Source: Symsagittifera roscoffensis (Eukaryota > Xenacoelomorpha > Acoela > Convolutidae). Taken from it: DNA of 64,000 nucleotides. Positions 45,155 to 56,980 of this stretch are shown here, one piece after another; positions within the stretch are counted from its first letter, which is position 1, and the number at the start of each line of letters is the position of its first letter. The stretch covers positions 76,975,718 through 77,039,717 of the forward strand of contig NC_087064.1 in NCBI RefSeq assembly GCF_963678635.1, given 5' to 3'. The notes below the pieces were generated by a model that saw nothing but the letters and a program-made list of their open reading frames with translations, was not told the DNA's origin and did no database searches. The translations under genes and the position numbers were made by a program.

Positions 45155-47980
45155 AATCCGAAAAAGTCATCAATTTTTCATGAAATTTATTTGAAAAAAA
45201 ATAATAATAACTGAAGCGAGCTTCACCGAATTATTACCCAAATGATGATAATTTTAAACAATTTTCTAGAAATTGAGCATATCAGCACTGAAAATTACTA
45301 GCTCTACTAAATTGACCATTCTGTGAATAAAGTTTTTTCCGTGAAAAAAGTCTAGTACCCGACTGTCAAAACCTTTACAAGGGTAAAATAGATGGGCAAA
45401 ACAACACTTGCGATACAGCACAAACATACAAGTTTTAAGCAAATGATAATTTCTACCATAATTTAAATCTGAGCAAGTCTCGATGAAAGTTCAATCTATG
45501 CAAACGTGCCAGACATTCAAACCGTAAAACATAGTCAACAGACAGTTGAAAAAGAATCAATGAGCACAAGGAAAATGAAAACTGCATTTTTTATTGAAAA
45601 AACTCCAATTTTCGAACTTCAAAGTACTAAAAAAATCTTGACTTAATGCTTTTTGGTTTCGAGACAAATAAATGTTAAACACTTCTTGATAAAATAAACC
45701 TAACTTGACCAAACTGAAAAAGAGGTGAAGTTTTGATTCCGCTGGAAAATCTAAAAATTAAAAATCTTTTTTGAAACGTTTTTTGCGCTATTTCAACGTT
45801 CGTATTTGGAGAGCGCAAATTACCTAATTTTGAGAAGATAAATTCGAATAGAAATCAAACAGTGCATTAATATATGAATGCACTAATAAGTATGAATGAA
45901 CATGCATTAATAAGTATGAATGAATATCTGTAGTTATACGACCATTTTAGAACTTTTTTCTACGAAAAAAAACTTACGAATCGGAAATAAAGCCAACAAT
46001 CCTTCAACTGACACCCGCTGGGCCAAAAAAAACATATTACGAAAAAAACTTCATAAGTTTCCAACCCCCCCCCCCCCCCCCTCCCCCCTTAAACTAATAT
46101 GAACAACACTGGCACTTGCAACTGATGTGGCAACCAAGCCGACAAAACTTGAGCAGACAAAACGAAAGTCAAATTTTACCGATTTTTTAAAGTTGCATAA
46201 TACTTACTGAAAAAAAAACAATTTCCGGCCGAGACTCAAACCCCAGATCAAAGGATCATTTTGGAATTTGAAAATACAACATTTTGGCTTTCTCTTAGGA
46301 ATAAATAGCTCATAGGTTAACTTATAGATTTTAGAATAGATATTGCTTCATAGGCGCTTTAACAAATTGAATTACATTACCTTCTGCGCTTGCTTAAATT
46401 GATCCTCTCCTATTGATAAATTCTGTATTTTTTGAAGTATTGTATTGTATATAACTTAAAACATTTAATATTATGAGTTACACTTTTTAGACCTTAACTC
46501 AACTTCAACTGATAAAAACTGAAAATAAAATACTTTTGACTTGGGGCTTAATTTTTCACCCACTTCCTTTACTGCATTGGAGAGCTCAATTATTTTTCCA
46601 ATTAGAAATTGAACTTGAAGAGAACGTCAAAATACAAATTCTTAATATTCATTCACACCTAATAAGCCCTTGAAAATTTCGCTTGACGACATTCGATCTA
46701 CCAATCACTCACTTAATTAGGAGCCACTTGCTTCAAACTCTGTTTTATGGAGCGGTCATGAATCATATACACAAGTACAAACGAACACCCTTTTGGATAC
46801 CAGCTGTGAGAAGCTATAAAATGCTCAGATAGATGTTTAATACCAAGAGGTCAGCAAGACATGCAGGACGTTGCATGAAACAAACAGAAAAAATGCCTTT
46901 TTGCCTGACTAATATTGGCAAAATAATTTCGCATCAGCAGAAATAAATAATTTGAGTCAAGCCAGTTCGTCCGAAGAAAACGCAGGTTTTTTCGAGCTTT
47001 CCGAGACTCTTGATGGTAAGAGCATGCAGTCGGTTGACCACTAAAGGGGCAACCAAATCAATAAATCTAGTGAAATCAGATTCGCTTTATTTCAATTTAA
47101 AATCTTTCAGATCTTCTACACAGAAGCAAATCTGCAGTTAGCAAACCCATGCAAAAAAATTGCAAACGGGAGCTTTAAAATGGAAAAAAAATTCAATTCC
47201 AGCTTAACTTGGTAACAAAAAAAAACATTCGCCTTCTATTCTCCCAGAATTTTTCTAATGTCTTCGCAACTGCTTCATAGCATCTTACTATATAATAATA
47301 TCCACTAAGAAACGGATAAAACTGATAAATGTAAAAGCAATGCGGTATTTTTAAGCACTAAATTATGTGAGTTCGGTTGGAAAACATTAGCTCTTAGGAT
47401 AGCACAGCCGTTTCCTGGTGTATAAATAATCTTCGCTGCACTATATAATTGTCGGGACCCCCCGCAAGATAAATTGACTGCGCCGTAGAGTAGACACCAT
47501 CCCCCTGAAACATTGACCCCCTAAAATGTGGTGGGTTGAGAGAGGTCAGAACGAACCCATCCCCCCTCAAATCAAAGACGGAATGCTAAAAACACGAACA
47601 GAGCGGGATTCGATGCCAAAGTAACCTACGCCGAAGTAAAACCTACTACTAAAAGATGTGCCTTAACCACCGGTTCTTACGAAGCTGTAAAGGTAACGCT
47701 ACCTTCTTTATCTATACTATATTTATGCCTGCCATGTTGAAGCCAAGTTTACATATTTTAGAATTACACGTTATCTCTACTTGTGTTTAGTATAGATACA
47801 TAATTTTGAGCGCTGTTGCTGTTTTAATTAGAGATACACCTTTTAAAGCGCTATAGCTAACCTGCGTATGTTTAAGCTTTTACGCATACATAACATTATG
47901 TATTAGCTTTTTCAGATTGATAATGCCGAAGAGGCTTTTAAAAAAATGAACGCTCACACTTTGTTTGAGGGAATTATCAA
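45155..47980. other. Gap: repeat fragments, no gene
   Basis: Holds a copy of the 17.6-kb repeat family (about 45530-45860), a small tandem near 45870-45925 (ATTAATAAGTATGAATGAA-like) and a long C run at 46063-46087. AACCAAGCCGACAAAAC with a tRNA-like stretch lies at 46130-46255. A locally GC-richer, C-run-bearing interval lies at 47455-47700 with no recognised coding. Confidence 0.45.
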
Positions 47981-47984
47981 ATGT

Positions 47985-50030
47985 CAACACAGAGGCGAAG
48001 CAGAGCTTCGCACCAATTGTGATACAATGCAAAAAAAAACATAAGTTGAAAAAAAACTAGGTGAACCAAACTTTTCGTAAGTCTCGATAAAAAACAAACA
48101 TAGGCCCAGCTGAAGCTAGAGGAACCTGTTAAATAATGAATGAGTTCGCTATAACGCAGCACAAAAAGTGTGATTTCAAAAGTGTGATGCGGCTCGAAAA
48201 GTAAGAAAATGTGACTGTGCCTAAAAACATTAGTTGTTTCTCTACTAAAATAAGTCAGAGGAGTAAAAAATTTGAAAATAATCAATTTTTCCAAGAAGAT
48301 AACATTCCCCTAACAAAAAATTTAGGAATCGCTGCTTCTGCAAGAACAATTATCGCAACCCGTTCCTTTCAATGGAACTTTTTATCTCGGATTTGATTGT
48401 GTAAATTTTATGAAGATTCAAAAAATTTCTAAAGCGGTCGAAAGTTCCAAAAATCGTTCAAAAGACTTTCCAAAACCCACAAAGTTTTTCTGCAAAAAGC
48501 AAGTTATGGCCGCTTAAGCAAAGAAGATTTCAAAATCGGTTTTCTCGATTGAACGCAACCTGAGAATTGGCCGGGTAGTTTTCGCGTAAACCCGGTAGTT
48601 TTCGCGTAAAGTTTCCAAAAAAATGGCTGACTTGAATGCCATAATTTTATTCAACAAACTGGGCAGAGCAAATTCGAAAGGCAGGCTTTCAACAACCGTT
48701 TCATTTGATTAAACCTTTAATATCAAAATTGGCAGGATAGTTAGCAAGAAACGTAAAATAAAAACGGTCAAAAAATCAAAATTTGACAATTCCGAGAATC
48801 ATAGCTTTTTGTGTGAACAAATTATGCAGAAACAATATTCATAAAAGATTCACGCAATCTGTAATTTCGATTGAACCCAAAATCTCACAATTGAGAGGTT
48901 AGTTTGAGAAATCTTTCCAAAAACCGGTCACAAAATCAAAAAAAATTTCCGAAGGGCAAAAATTTTGGAGTCAAAAAATTTGTGCGTAGTCGCATGAGCT
49001 AATGAACTTCCCGAAACCAGTTCTCAGAATTGAACCCAAAATCTCAAGTATGACAGGGTAGTTTTCGAGAAGATTCAAAATGTTCAAGAAAACGGTCAAA
49101 ATCAAAGGGCGATAATGCAGAGGAGCTTCCCACTAACCGTTATCTCATTGAACCCAAAATATCAGGTTTGTGAGAGTCTTTTTGAGAAAAGTCAAAATCT
49201 TTAAATAACAACGGTCACAAAATCAAATATTTTACTTTTCTGAGAGCCAAAACGTTTGAAGTAAAAAAATTGGGCGTAGTCGCATCAGCAAATGAACTTC
49301 CCAAAGCCCTTTATGAGAATTTAACACAAAATCTCAGGTATGGCAGGGTAGTTTTCGAGAATATTAAAAAACGGTCAAAATATCAAAAATTTGACTTTTC
49401 CGACGGCCATAAGAGTTTTTCAAAACAGTTCTAACCATTGCAACTAAAAACTCACATTTGAGAGCGGTAGTTTTCGTGAAATCGAAAAAAAAATCAAAAA
49501 TATGGGTCACATATTCCCACACACTTTTTCGAATGCTGTATACAGAGGGGTCAAATTAAAAAAAGACTGCAGGGAAGTATGAAGGCACACAGAAGAATAA
49601 GCGGTCTTTCGATTGATACTCCTTTTTTTAAAAACAGTTACTGAGAAAACAATAATTTCTGCAAAAAGTGAAATTTTCCAAAATGAAAAAAATGAAACTT
49701 CAACAAACAGATTGGTAAACATACATCCAACTTAAAAAGTACGGTGGGGATGGCTGAAATTGTCTTGGTCTTGAAACGTCTAAAAAATTAGGTCATTAAC
49801 CCGATGAAAAAATAGTCCGAAATAATTTTGGCCGAGGAATTTTTTGGCAAAACAAAAACAACAAAGAAGGAAATATGAAGTCAAGGTAAGTTAAATACAG
49901 ATGTATGCGTAAATAAAACATTTAAAAAAAACATTAAAAAAATGCGCGTAGAAAAAAAAACAATTCCAAGATGTGACAACTAAGCCGACAACAGATAAGC
50001 AGCTAAATAATTGGCCGACAATCAATACTT
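47985..50030. repeat. Long composite repeat, second copy (about 2 kb)
   Basis: Same order as 37531-40110: hairpin motif (47988-48025), GGAATCGCTGCTTCTGC block, and tandem units with AACCCAAAATCTCA spaced about 115-175 bp (near 48880, 49033, 49150, 49325, 49445). A single relative of the 309-bp unit (about 49500-49740) follows, then CCAAGATGTGACAACTAAGC. A 24-bp direct duplication, GGTAGTTTTCGCGTAAA, lies near 48575-48612. Not coding. Confidence 0.6.
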
Positions 50031-50362
50031 GTTCCTACTAAACGATAGCATTGTCAGCAGAAACTACTTAATTTTAAGTAACTCGAAAGTTAAAATATCG
50101 GAAAATTCGCAATTAACAAGCAGCAAATATGACAAAATTTAAATAACAGTTCTACACAAGATCGCCAACTCTGATCAAATTTGAATTGAATTAGGAAGCA
50201 AAACTATATCGGCGAAAAACATTACCATCATAATCAACTCATAATGGTCGAGTAGGCCTTTTTCGATTCACTAATTTGATCTAATAGATATTTGAACGTA
50301 ATCGGACTTGAATTTTTCACAGAATCTATGATTAAACAATCTAGGTCTGAACAAACACTTCT
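50031..50362. other. Gap: FCF1 3' flank
   Basis: AT-rich, no separate feature recognised. Confidence 0.4.
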
Positions 50363-52694
50363 CTATAATCTGGGCGCTCCGTACGCGTCTGGCATGCGCT
50401 CGATGGAGTATCTGTGGTTGCTCATGTACATGATGGGCACTCCTGGAATCTTGCGGATGCGTCTCTTCAGGTCTTTGTCACACGTGCCCACAATGTAGCA
50501 CTTGTGTTGGGTGACTCGCTCTATGATACAGTCGTCTGCATATGTTCCCTAAACACATACATTTGCACAAAACACACACATTGCCAACTCAATTAGCTCA
50601 AGGTAGCTTCAGTTTTAGTAAACATGACGATGTCCCACGTTAATTCATCTTCAGAGATTATTATTCTTCTTATATTACACAGATGAAGCTGGGGAACAAA
50701 ATGCTCGGCAAGAATTGATGACAAATAATTGCGACAAAAAAACCTCGTAACTTAACAATACAGTGTTTGTATGAAAGGAAGCAACCAGTATCAGATTTAT
50801 GGGTAGGAAGCTATCGCCTCCTTCCCCCTTCCTTGGGAATTTGACGCCAAGGTCACCCAAAGCGTCCCCCTTTGCTTCTTTTTTAGGACATCAATTTGTG
50901 GCTGACGGACACTAAAATTTTTCTTAAGTCGCCATCGGCTATAATATTCTATAATTGAAATGGTAACGCGCGCCGACAAAACTTGATTTTATGGTACAAA
51001 CTTTCCAAAAAGAGACTAAAAACGCCTTTTTTGCCAGTTTATCGAAAATCAATTATTTGGTGGACCTGAAAATTAAAAAATGTCGACAAAATGTCCAATG
51101 AATTTTTGAAAATTCGCCCCAACCTATCGAAAACCTCCTAGATCCGGCCCTAAAAACTACATCATATCAATACTGAATTTATGCTTGCTGCTATAAAATT
51201 TTTATGATTGAGGCTTTTTTAAAATTAGCTCAACCTAAAAAATATCATCAATTTGTATTTTAGCAGCAATATAAATCAGTCTATTCGAATCTATACACCG
51301 CATCACACTATCCTATGTCATTCTACTGTCTACAATTTTATTCTATGTAATATTTATGTTCTATTTTACCAATCTTGTTTTGCCAACAATTTTTGAAATT
51401 TTACGGTCATCCCTCAACAACTTAACGGCCATGCATTTTTGCGTCTGTCGCAGCAGTTGCACTGATTTTGTACGAACTATGATAATTTGCCTATCATGTG
51501 CTATAAAGTTAAAATTTAACGCGCGAAATTGTATGAGGTCATAAAATTTGATACGATTAATCTTCACTTATTTCCCATTGATGTTCAGAAGTTCTTTGGC
51601 ACTATCCGGCGACCGAATGGTCCTTCTGGTGTCCCCTCTGGTTCAAAGTTTACTTGTTAATGAGTTGTATTTGTATGAAATGTGTTAAGATTAGACCAGA
51701 GAAATTAATTCTTTCTTTCTTTCTTACCCATTAAATCATAAGCGGTGAATTAAATCATTCCAAATTCAATTGAAGCAAGGAATTTTCTCTTTTTGATGCA
51801 GTACCTTCCGCAAAAAAAACTAATTTCCACATAGTGTTTGCAGGAATAAAATGAAAAAATCACAATATACTTTTTTCGTTTTATTAACCTTTAATTGAAA
51901 TTTTCACTTGTTTCATTAACAACAGTTAATATTTTAACCCCTCCAGGTTAAGAGCCACTTAGCATAGTGGTAAGGCGTTCACTATTGGGTCTTCTGATTA
52001 TCAATTCGATCCCTGCCATGGCAACAATTATATGTGAAGACTAGCTCTCACTTGACCTCTAGCTTCAGGGCTACCACAGCCTGCTTCGAAAAAATATTTG
52101 CTTGGCTCAGCAAAAAAAAAATAGTTTGCAATGTAGGGAAATAAGAGAAACCAAATACACTTAGACAGGTCTGATCGCCTTGCGTAGATCCTCTGCGAAT
52201 CGCCAAAACATCAATTGGAAATGAACAAATGAATGCCACTCTCAAAATGTTGAAAAAAGAACCTTGTGTAAGCACGGCAATATTTGATATCTCGGATCTC
52301 TGATAATCTTTAATGCCACTTTGTACTTCTTCCCCAGTTTCTCCAACTCGCCCACCACGCACTCCGATATACAAGGAATGCATTTGGCATACAAACATTT
52401 AACTGCACAATCTATTATGTCCATTTTGTTCTTGATGGAAAAGTTGATAAAATTTGTATCCAGTAGGATTCGAAAAGGAGGTCCGAGGTTCATGTTGTAT
52501 GTGTAGAACAAAGACGAGGAGTAATGAGGCACTCGCTTCGCTTCTTCTTTCTTCGCAGCTTCCGCTTTCGCTTTTTCAGATGCCTCCACGTTCGACTTCA
52601 GCCTCGGGTCTTTTTCGCTGATCATTTTCTTCATCAGTGAAGTTTTGGCGGCGACTACTTTGCGCATATTTGATTTCTTTTTCCCACCAGCCAT
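50363..52694 (-). CDS. FCF1: FCF1/Utp24 rRNA-processing PIN nuclease, two exons
   Basis: Exon 1 is 52694-52263 (144 codons) and exon 2 is 50548-50363 (61 codons and TAG), joined across a 1714-bp GT-AG intron that falls between codons. The 205-residue product matches FCF1 (human 198), the small-subunit processome endonuclease that cuts pre-rRNA at 18S-proximal sites in the nucleolus. Landmarks are a basic N-terminus, [12 protein letters not shown] (78-89) with PIN Asp79, LYAKCIPCI (101-109), [14 protein letters not shown] (117-130), GTYADDC with Asp149/Asp150, THQ-type [19 protein letters not shown] (156-174), and the near-invariant tail [20 protein letters not shown] then YGAPRL. All acidic PIN residues are present. 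An acceptor lies 8 nt before the ATG. The stop of TRMU is about 350 bp upstream on the same strand. Confidence 0.96.
51085..51130. repeat. Possible hAT-type terminus in the FCF1 intron
   Basis: CTCCTAGATCCGGCCCTA resembles the inverse of common hAT ends. No partner end was found. Confidence 0.2.
51950..52110 (+). repeat. tRNA-derived SINE in the FCF1 intron
   Basis: The tRNA-like head has TTAGCATAGTGGTAAGGC (A box) and CAATTCGATCCCTGCC (B box). A body follows with CTCACTTGACCTCTAGC and TACCACAGCCTG, ending in an A run near 52116-52125. The acceptor stem does not pair, so it is not a tRNA gene. Confidence 0.65.
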
Positions 52695-52712
52695 GGCGAA
52701 GTCTATAAAAAA
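52695..52712 (-). promoter_or_regulatory. 3' splice acceptor 8 nt before the FCF1 start
   Basis: On the minus strand GGGTTTTTTATAG ends at 52703, then ACTTCGCC and the ATG at 52694. Confidence 0.75.
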
Positions 52713-52725
52713 CCCCAGAAATCAG

Positions 52726-52731
52726 TTTATT
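52726..52731 (-). terminator. Putative poly(A) signal for TRMU
   Basis: AATAAA on the minus strand lies about 23 nt before the FCF1 acceptor and downstream of the TRMU stop at 53043. Placement fits 3'-end formation coupled to trans-splicing, but it is a short motif. Confidence 0.45.
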
Positions 52732-53042
52732 CAGTAGTGCGCCATAATCAACTGCTCTTTTGATTCTGATGTAAATGAAACTGATATGTAAATTGAAACT
52801 CAGATCAATTATATCCAATTATATCTATAAATCGCTAAGCACCAACAAATTTTATAATCCATGAAATATGCAGCGGCTAGTTTACAGACATCCGTCGCGA
52901 GCTGTGTTTTCTTTTTTTTTGTTCTTGCTAACGACAACACTGTCAATTCGCACACCAAAATTGAGAACGAATCATCATAAACTTCGAAGACTGCTTGACT
53001 GAGCGCAGAACAACAAGACAGCACCAGCAAGTCAACAAGAGA

Positions 53043-53981
53043 TCACAATTCATGCTCATCGTTTTCAAAAGGTAAAATTTCTCCACTTCCCAAACAAACT
53101 TCATCTTCATATAGAACGCAAAATTGACCCGGGGTCACTGCCCAACAACGCCCGTGAACTTTGACTTTAATTGTGAATTCCTCAGTATCTTCAAGGTCAA
53201 ATGGGTTCAAACCATGCTCAATAGAAATGTCACAGTTAATTAGTGGCCAACCATGTTGCATTCTGCATTGACAGGTCATTACGACTTTCTTGCGTAACTC
53301 GTCTGGTAATTTTCCAGAAATCCAATGAAAATTCCGTAGTTTACATTCAGATCTCCACAAAAGCGGGTTCATTCGCCCTTTGACAACATACAAAATATTT
53401 TCAATAGAGTCTCGATTGTAGACGAAAAACTCTGTTCTGCATTTCTGAACATATTGCAAAAGCAACGATTGTCCGGATGTGTAGAACTGAACGCCTTCAT
53501 GTTCGCCCATGAATTGACCTGTCTCAAAATCAACCACTTGACCTTTTCTGATGGGAATATAGTCCTTCAAAAACTCGTTGAATTTTCTCTCGCCGACAAA
53601 ACACAACCCCATACTTTCTTTTTTCTCATTCACGAAACCCAAAGTGCTTTCACGCGCTATTTTCTTCACGTCTTTTTTCACTATATTCGCAAGTGGAAAT
53701 AAAGTTTTCTGCAAAGCGTTCTGACTGACTTGACTCAGGAAAAACGTCTGGTCCTTGACTTTGTCTAATGGTATAGCTAATGTGGCAGCAGATTGGGATC
53801 CATTTAAGTTTACATCAGCGTAGTGTCCAGTTGCAATGAAATGATCGCATCCGAAGAAAAGGTCTATATAGTTCCGTAGTGATCCGAACTTGATGAACTT
53901 GTTACAGAGGATGTCTGGATTAGGAGTGAGTCCTGCTCTGTATTTTGATATCATCGTCGTAAACACATCGTTCCAGTAATC
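53043..53981 (-). CDS. TRMU: Mitochondrial tRNA 2-thiouridylase TRMU/MTU1, last exon
   Basis: One exon of 312 codons starts after the acceptor TTGGTAG at 53982 and ends at TGA 53043. It encodes the C-terminal three quarters of TRMU, which thiolates the wobble uridine of mitochondrial Lys, Glu and Gln tRNAs. Landmarks are DYWNDVF (1-7), LTPNPDILCNKFIKF with catalytic Cys26, IATGHYA (49-55), DQTFFLSQVSQ (77-87), ESMGLCFVGERKFNEFL with the second catalytic Cys127, and the beta-barrel end TPGQFCVLYEDEVCLGSGEI. The exon opens within the known order, so the upstream exon(s) with the ATP-binding SGGVDS loop should lie at higher coordinates. I could not find them between 53982 and 59500. Palindromic transposons occupy that interval. 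The gene is either widely split or 5'-truncated. Confidence 0.93.
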   Translation of the reverse strand, partial: DYWNDVFTTMISKYRAGLTPNPDILCNKFIKFGSLRNYIDLFFGCDHFIATGHYADVNLNGSQSAATLAIPLDKVKDQTFFLSQVSQNALQKTLFPLANIVKKDVKKIARESTLGFVNEKKESMGLCFVGERKFNEFLKDYIPIRKGQVVDFETGQFMGEHEGVQFYTSGQSLLLQYVQKCRTEFFVYNRDSIENILYVVKGRMNPLLWRSECKLRNFHWISGKLPDELRKKVVMTCQCRMQHGWPLINCDISIEHGLNPFDLEDTEEFTIKVKVHGRCWAVTPGQFCVLYEDEVCLGSGEILPFENDEHEL

Positions 53982-54297
53982 CTACCAACGAAATAAAACC
54001 TAACTGACTGTCAAAACAAACATAACAGTATAACCGAAACAACACATCAAGTCTGCAATCAGAAGAAAACAACGAGCACAAATAGAAGTTCATTGCCTTC
54101 AAAAATCGGAAAATCTAACCTTGTCAAAATTTTACACTTGCTCGCGATTTCATGCCAATACTAATCTTTTCCGGTCATTCAAACATAAAAGCATAACTTT
54201 TGCTCGGTACAGACTACTTCAAGACATGCTCAAAAATTGCCTTTTTCATTTAGGAAAGTACAGATAGAGTTGACCACATTACTGTCACCACAGACTA

Positions 54298-54982
54298 CAG
54301 TGCTGATTTAAATTAACCGGACAAAACTCGTTAAACTTGAAACCCGTTTTTCTCAAATTGGGTTGAGTTTAGGAGAAAACTTATGAAGACAAAACTTGCT
54401 TAAAATTTTAGCAGAATTATTATGGTGTAATTTGTTTTGCGAAATTCGGGCCCAAAATTTTACCCCAAAAATGTGTCATTTTGGCTTTCCTTAGTTTATC
54501 AAAAATTACGCCGAAAATACCCAGTCGATCACAGCCATAATTATATCAAAGTGAGCCCCTTACGTAGCCCAAACCGTTTAAAAATTGTTTTTAAATAAAA
54601 AATTGGTATTTTATATAGTAAAAACGACCTTTTTTGTCTATCAAGCAAAAATAAATTAAATTATACAATGTTTTGGAGAATATACCTTTCTTAAAGTTTA
54701 TTGGGCTACGTAAGGGGCTCACTTTGATATAATTATGACTGTGATCGAATGGGTACTTTTGGCGTAATTTTTAATTAACTAAGAAAAACCAAAATGACAC
54801 ATTTTTGGGGTAAAATTTTGGGCCCGAATTTCGCAAAACAAATTACACCATAATAATTCTGCTAAAACTTTAAGCAAGTTTTGTCTTCATAATTTTTCTC
54901 CTAAACTCAACCCAATTTGAGAAAAACGCGTTTTAAATTTCAAGTTTAACACGTTTTGTCCGGTTAATTTAAATCAGCACTG
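54298..54982. mobile_element. Palindromic Tc1-type element 1 (685 bp)
   Basis: Flanked by TA (54296-54297 and 54983-54984) with ends CAGTGCTGATTTAAATTA and its complement. The CAGTGCTG terminus and TA target match Tc1/mariner-class elements. The two arms are inverted copies over roughly 270-300 bp each, with matching GGGCTACGTAAGGGGCTCAC near the centre, so the element is almost one long palindrome. There is no transposase. It lies upstream of the TRMU exon, probably in its intron. Confidence 0.88.
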
Positions 54983-54984
54983 TA

Positions 54985-55715
54985 CAGTGCTGATTTAAAT
55001 TATCCGGACAAAACGAACAAAACTTGAATTTTCAAACGCGTTTTTCTCAAATTGGGTTAACATTAGACAAAAAGTGAAGAGAACAAAAGTTGCTTAGAAT
55101 TTCACCAGAATTAATATGGTGCCATTTTTTTCAAAATTCTCAACAAAAAAATTTACCCCAAAAATTGGTCATTTTGGCTTTTTTCAATTAATCAAGAATT
55201 ACGCGGAAACTACTTTGTTAATTGATAAAAAAATTATATCACAGGAAGCCTCTTACGCAGTTCAACAAAGTTTAAGAAGGATAAAATCTCCAAAAACTAG
55301 TATAAGAGAAAAAATTTTCACTTGATAGTCAATAAATGTGATTTTTACTATATAAAACCCAGAAACTCTGTTTAAAAATAAACTTTAAACAATTTGCGCA
55401 AATTTTTGGAGATTTAACCCTTCTTAAACTTTATTGAACTGCGTAAGAGGCTTCCTGTGATATAATTTTCTTATCAATTAACAAAGTAGTTTCCGCGTAA
55501 TTCTTGATTAATTGAAAAAAGCCAAAATGACCAATTTTTGGGGTAAATTTTTTTGCTGAGAATTTTGAAAAAAAATGGCACCATATTAATTCTGGTGAAA
55601 TTCTAAGCAACTTTTGTTCTCTTCACTTTTTGTCTAATATTAACCCAATTTGAGAAAAACGCGTTTGAAAATTCAAGTTATGTTCGTTTTGTCCGGATAA
55701 TTTAAATCAGCACTG
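54985..55715. mobile_element. Palindromic Tc1-type element 2 (731 bp)
   Basis: Shares the TA at 54983-54984 with element 1 and ends before TA 55716-55717. Termini are the same as element 1, but the arms are diverged from it (for example CTGCGTAAGAGGCTTCCTG near the centre). Arms of about 300 bp are inverted copies of each other. No coding; a 69-codon frame inside is an accident. Confidence 0.88.
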
Positions 55716-55717
55716 TA

Positions 55718-56980
55718 GTAGCGACTGTAATAAATATTGTAAAAATGTTTTTGTCGAGAAAAAGAATCGCTCTGACGGTTAACACCCGGATCGAAAGAAG
55801 TACTGGATTTTGAAAAATTAAAATTGTCAATAATGAGCTCAAACATGGTTACGAATGATAAATAAGGATAAAAAATACAGAAAGACAAAAATGGAATTGA
55901 CCATTTTTCGACGGTTGCTTTGCAAATGGTTTTCACTGAATGGCTAAAAAATAGCCACCAGACTGTTGGAAATTATTTTCTGATTTGAAAAGTGTCGAAA
56001 AACGGATTCGAATCCCGAAAACTCAAATTTGAGCATGAACAACTTTAAGGACTTTTTCCTAAAAAAAAACGAACAATCAAGACCTAAATAATTGGATGAT
56101 CATTTCGATCAGTAACACCTAATTAAGCATGTGATTTTTACTGACTCATATATGTCCGTATCATTTTAAATCTAATCACCCAAAAAAGAAAAAGAACTAT
56201 AAAGAAGTTGTAAACACCAAAAAAGTAGTAAGCCTTAAGCTTAGCTGTGACTGTGCGCTGCCAATAAGCGCATAAAACTATATCAACCGCGCTTCATCTG
56301 AAAAACATCAAATCAAATGCCTTCAAGGCAAATTTTTTATACAACTTCTTCTAGCAAAAAGAATTAAGTCAAGGGTAAAAAGTTTTGAGGACAAAAATTG
56401 AGTGCAAAAAAAACTAAAACATAAAAAGCCTCAGCCAAACTTCTTTAGTTTTTTTTACCAAGAGCGTCAGAGTAAAGGAACCAACCAATATTAGAGGAAT
56501 AGTTGCCAGACCTATTATAAGGTCAGGGAGCCACAATAACAAAAAAAATCGCTGGCACTGGCGGCACTGATAATGGCATTGATAAAAATGAATGCATGGC
56601 ACTGATATTTTCCAAAAAAAAAGCTTTTTTCTTTTTTTTTGCCAGAACTTTTAGAAGAATAAAAAATAAGTTTAAGTTTAGAAAACTTTACCGACCTATC
56701 TTTTAGGTTTAACAATTTGATTTTCCGAGCTCTCCCGAAATTGAGGCTCATAGCCCGAAAGATCTACTCATAGCCTGAAAAAAATTACAGTTTAAATCTG
56801 CTTCTAATTTTAAGGATTTGGTGAAAAATACTGACCGCACTGACATCGTGGCGACCGTTACGGTAACAAAATCATGGTTAAACTTATGAAACATAGGATA
56901 CACCTGAGTTCACTACATCGTATCTGCCAACGTGTCAAGTATAACAGCGCCTTGTTGAGCAGCAATAAGTTTAAAAGTTA
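55718..56980. other. Gap: no gene recognised
   Basis: Searched for the missing TRMU ATP-binding exon on the minus strand without success. Short frames near 56414-56751 are unsupported. Confidence 0.4.

Noticed and set aside
50292..50596. Plus-strand frames of 60-68 codons
   Set aside because: Antisense to FCF1 exon 2, which is confirmed by the conserved C-terminal motif and splice junction.
52809..53030. 73-codon minus-strand frame between TRMU and FCF1
   Set aside because: Begins at TTG, has no recognisable motif and lies in the intercistronic gap.
54054..54150. Short upstream TRMU exon ending before a GTTAGA donor
   Set aside because: The frame that would join DYWNDVF contains a stop three codons upstream of NFDK, and no acceptor fits.
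55116..55325. 69-codon plus-strand frame
   Set aside because: Entirely inside the palindromic Tc1-type element; no transposase motif.
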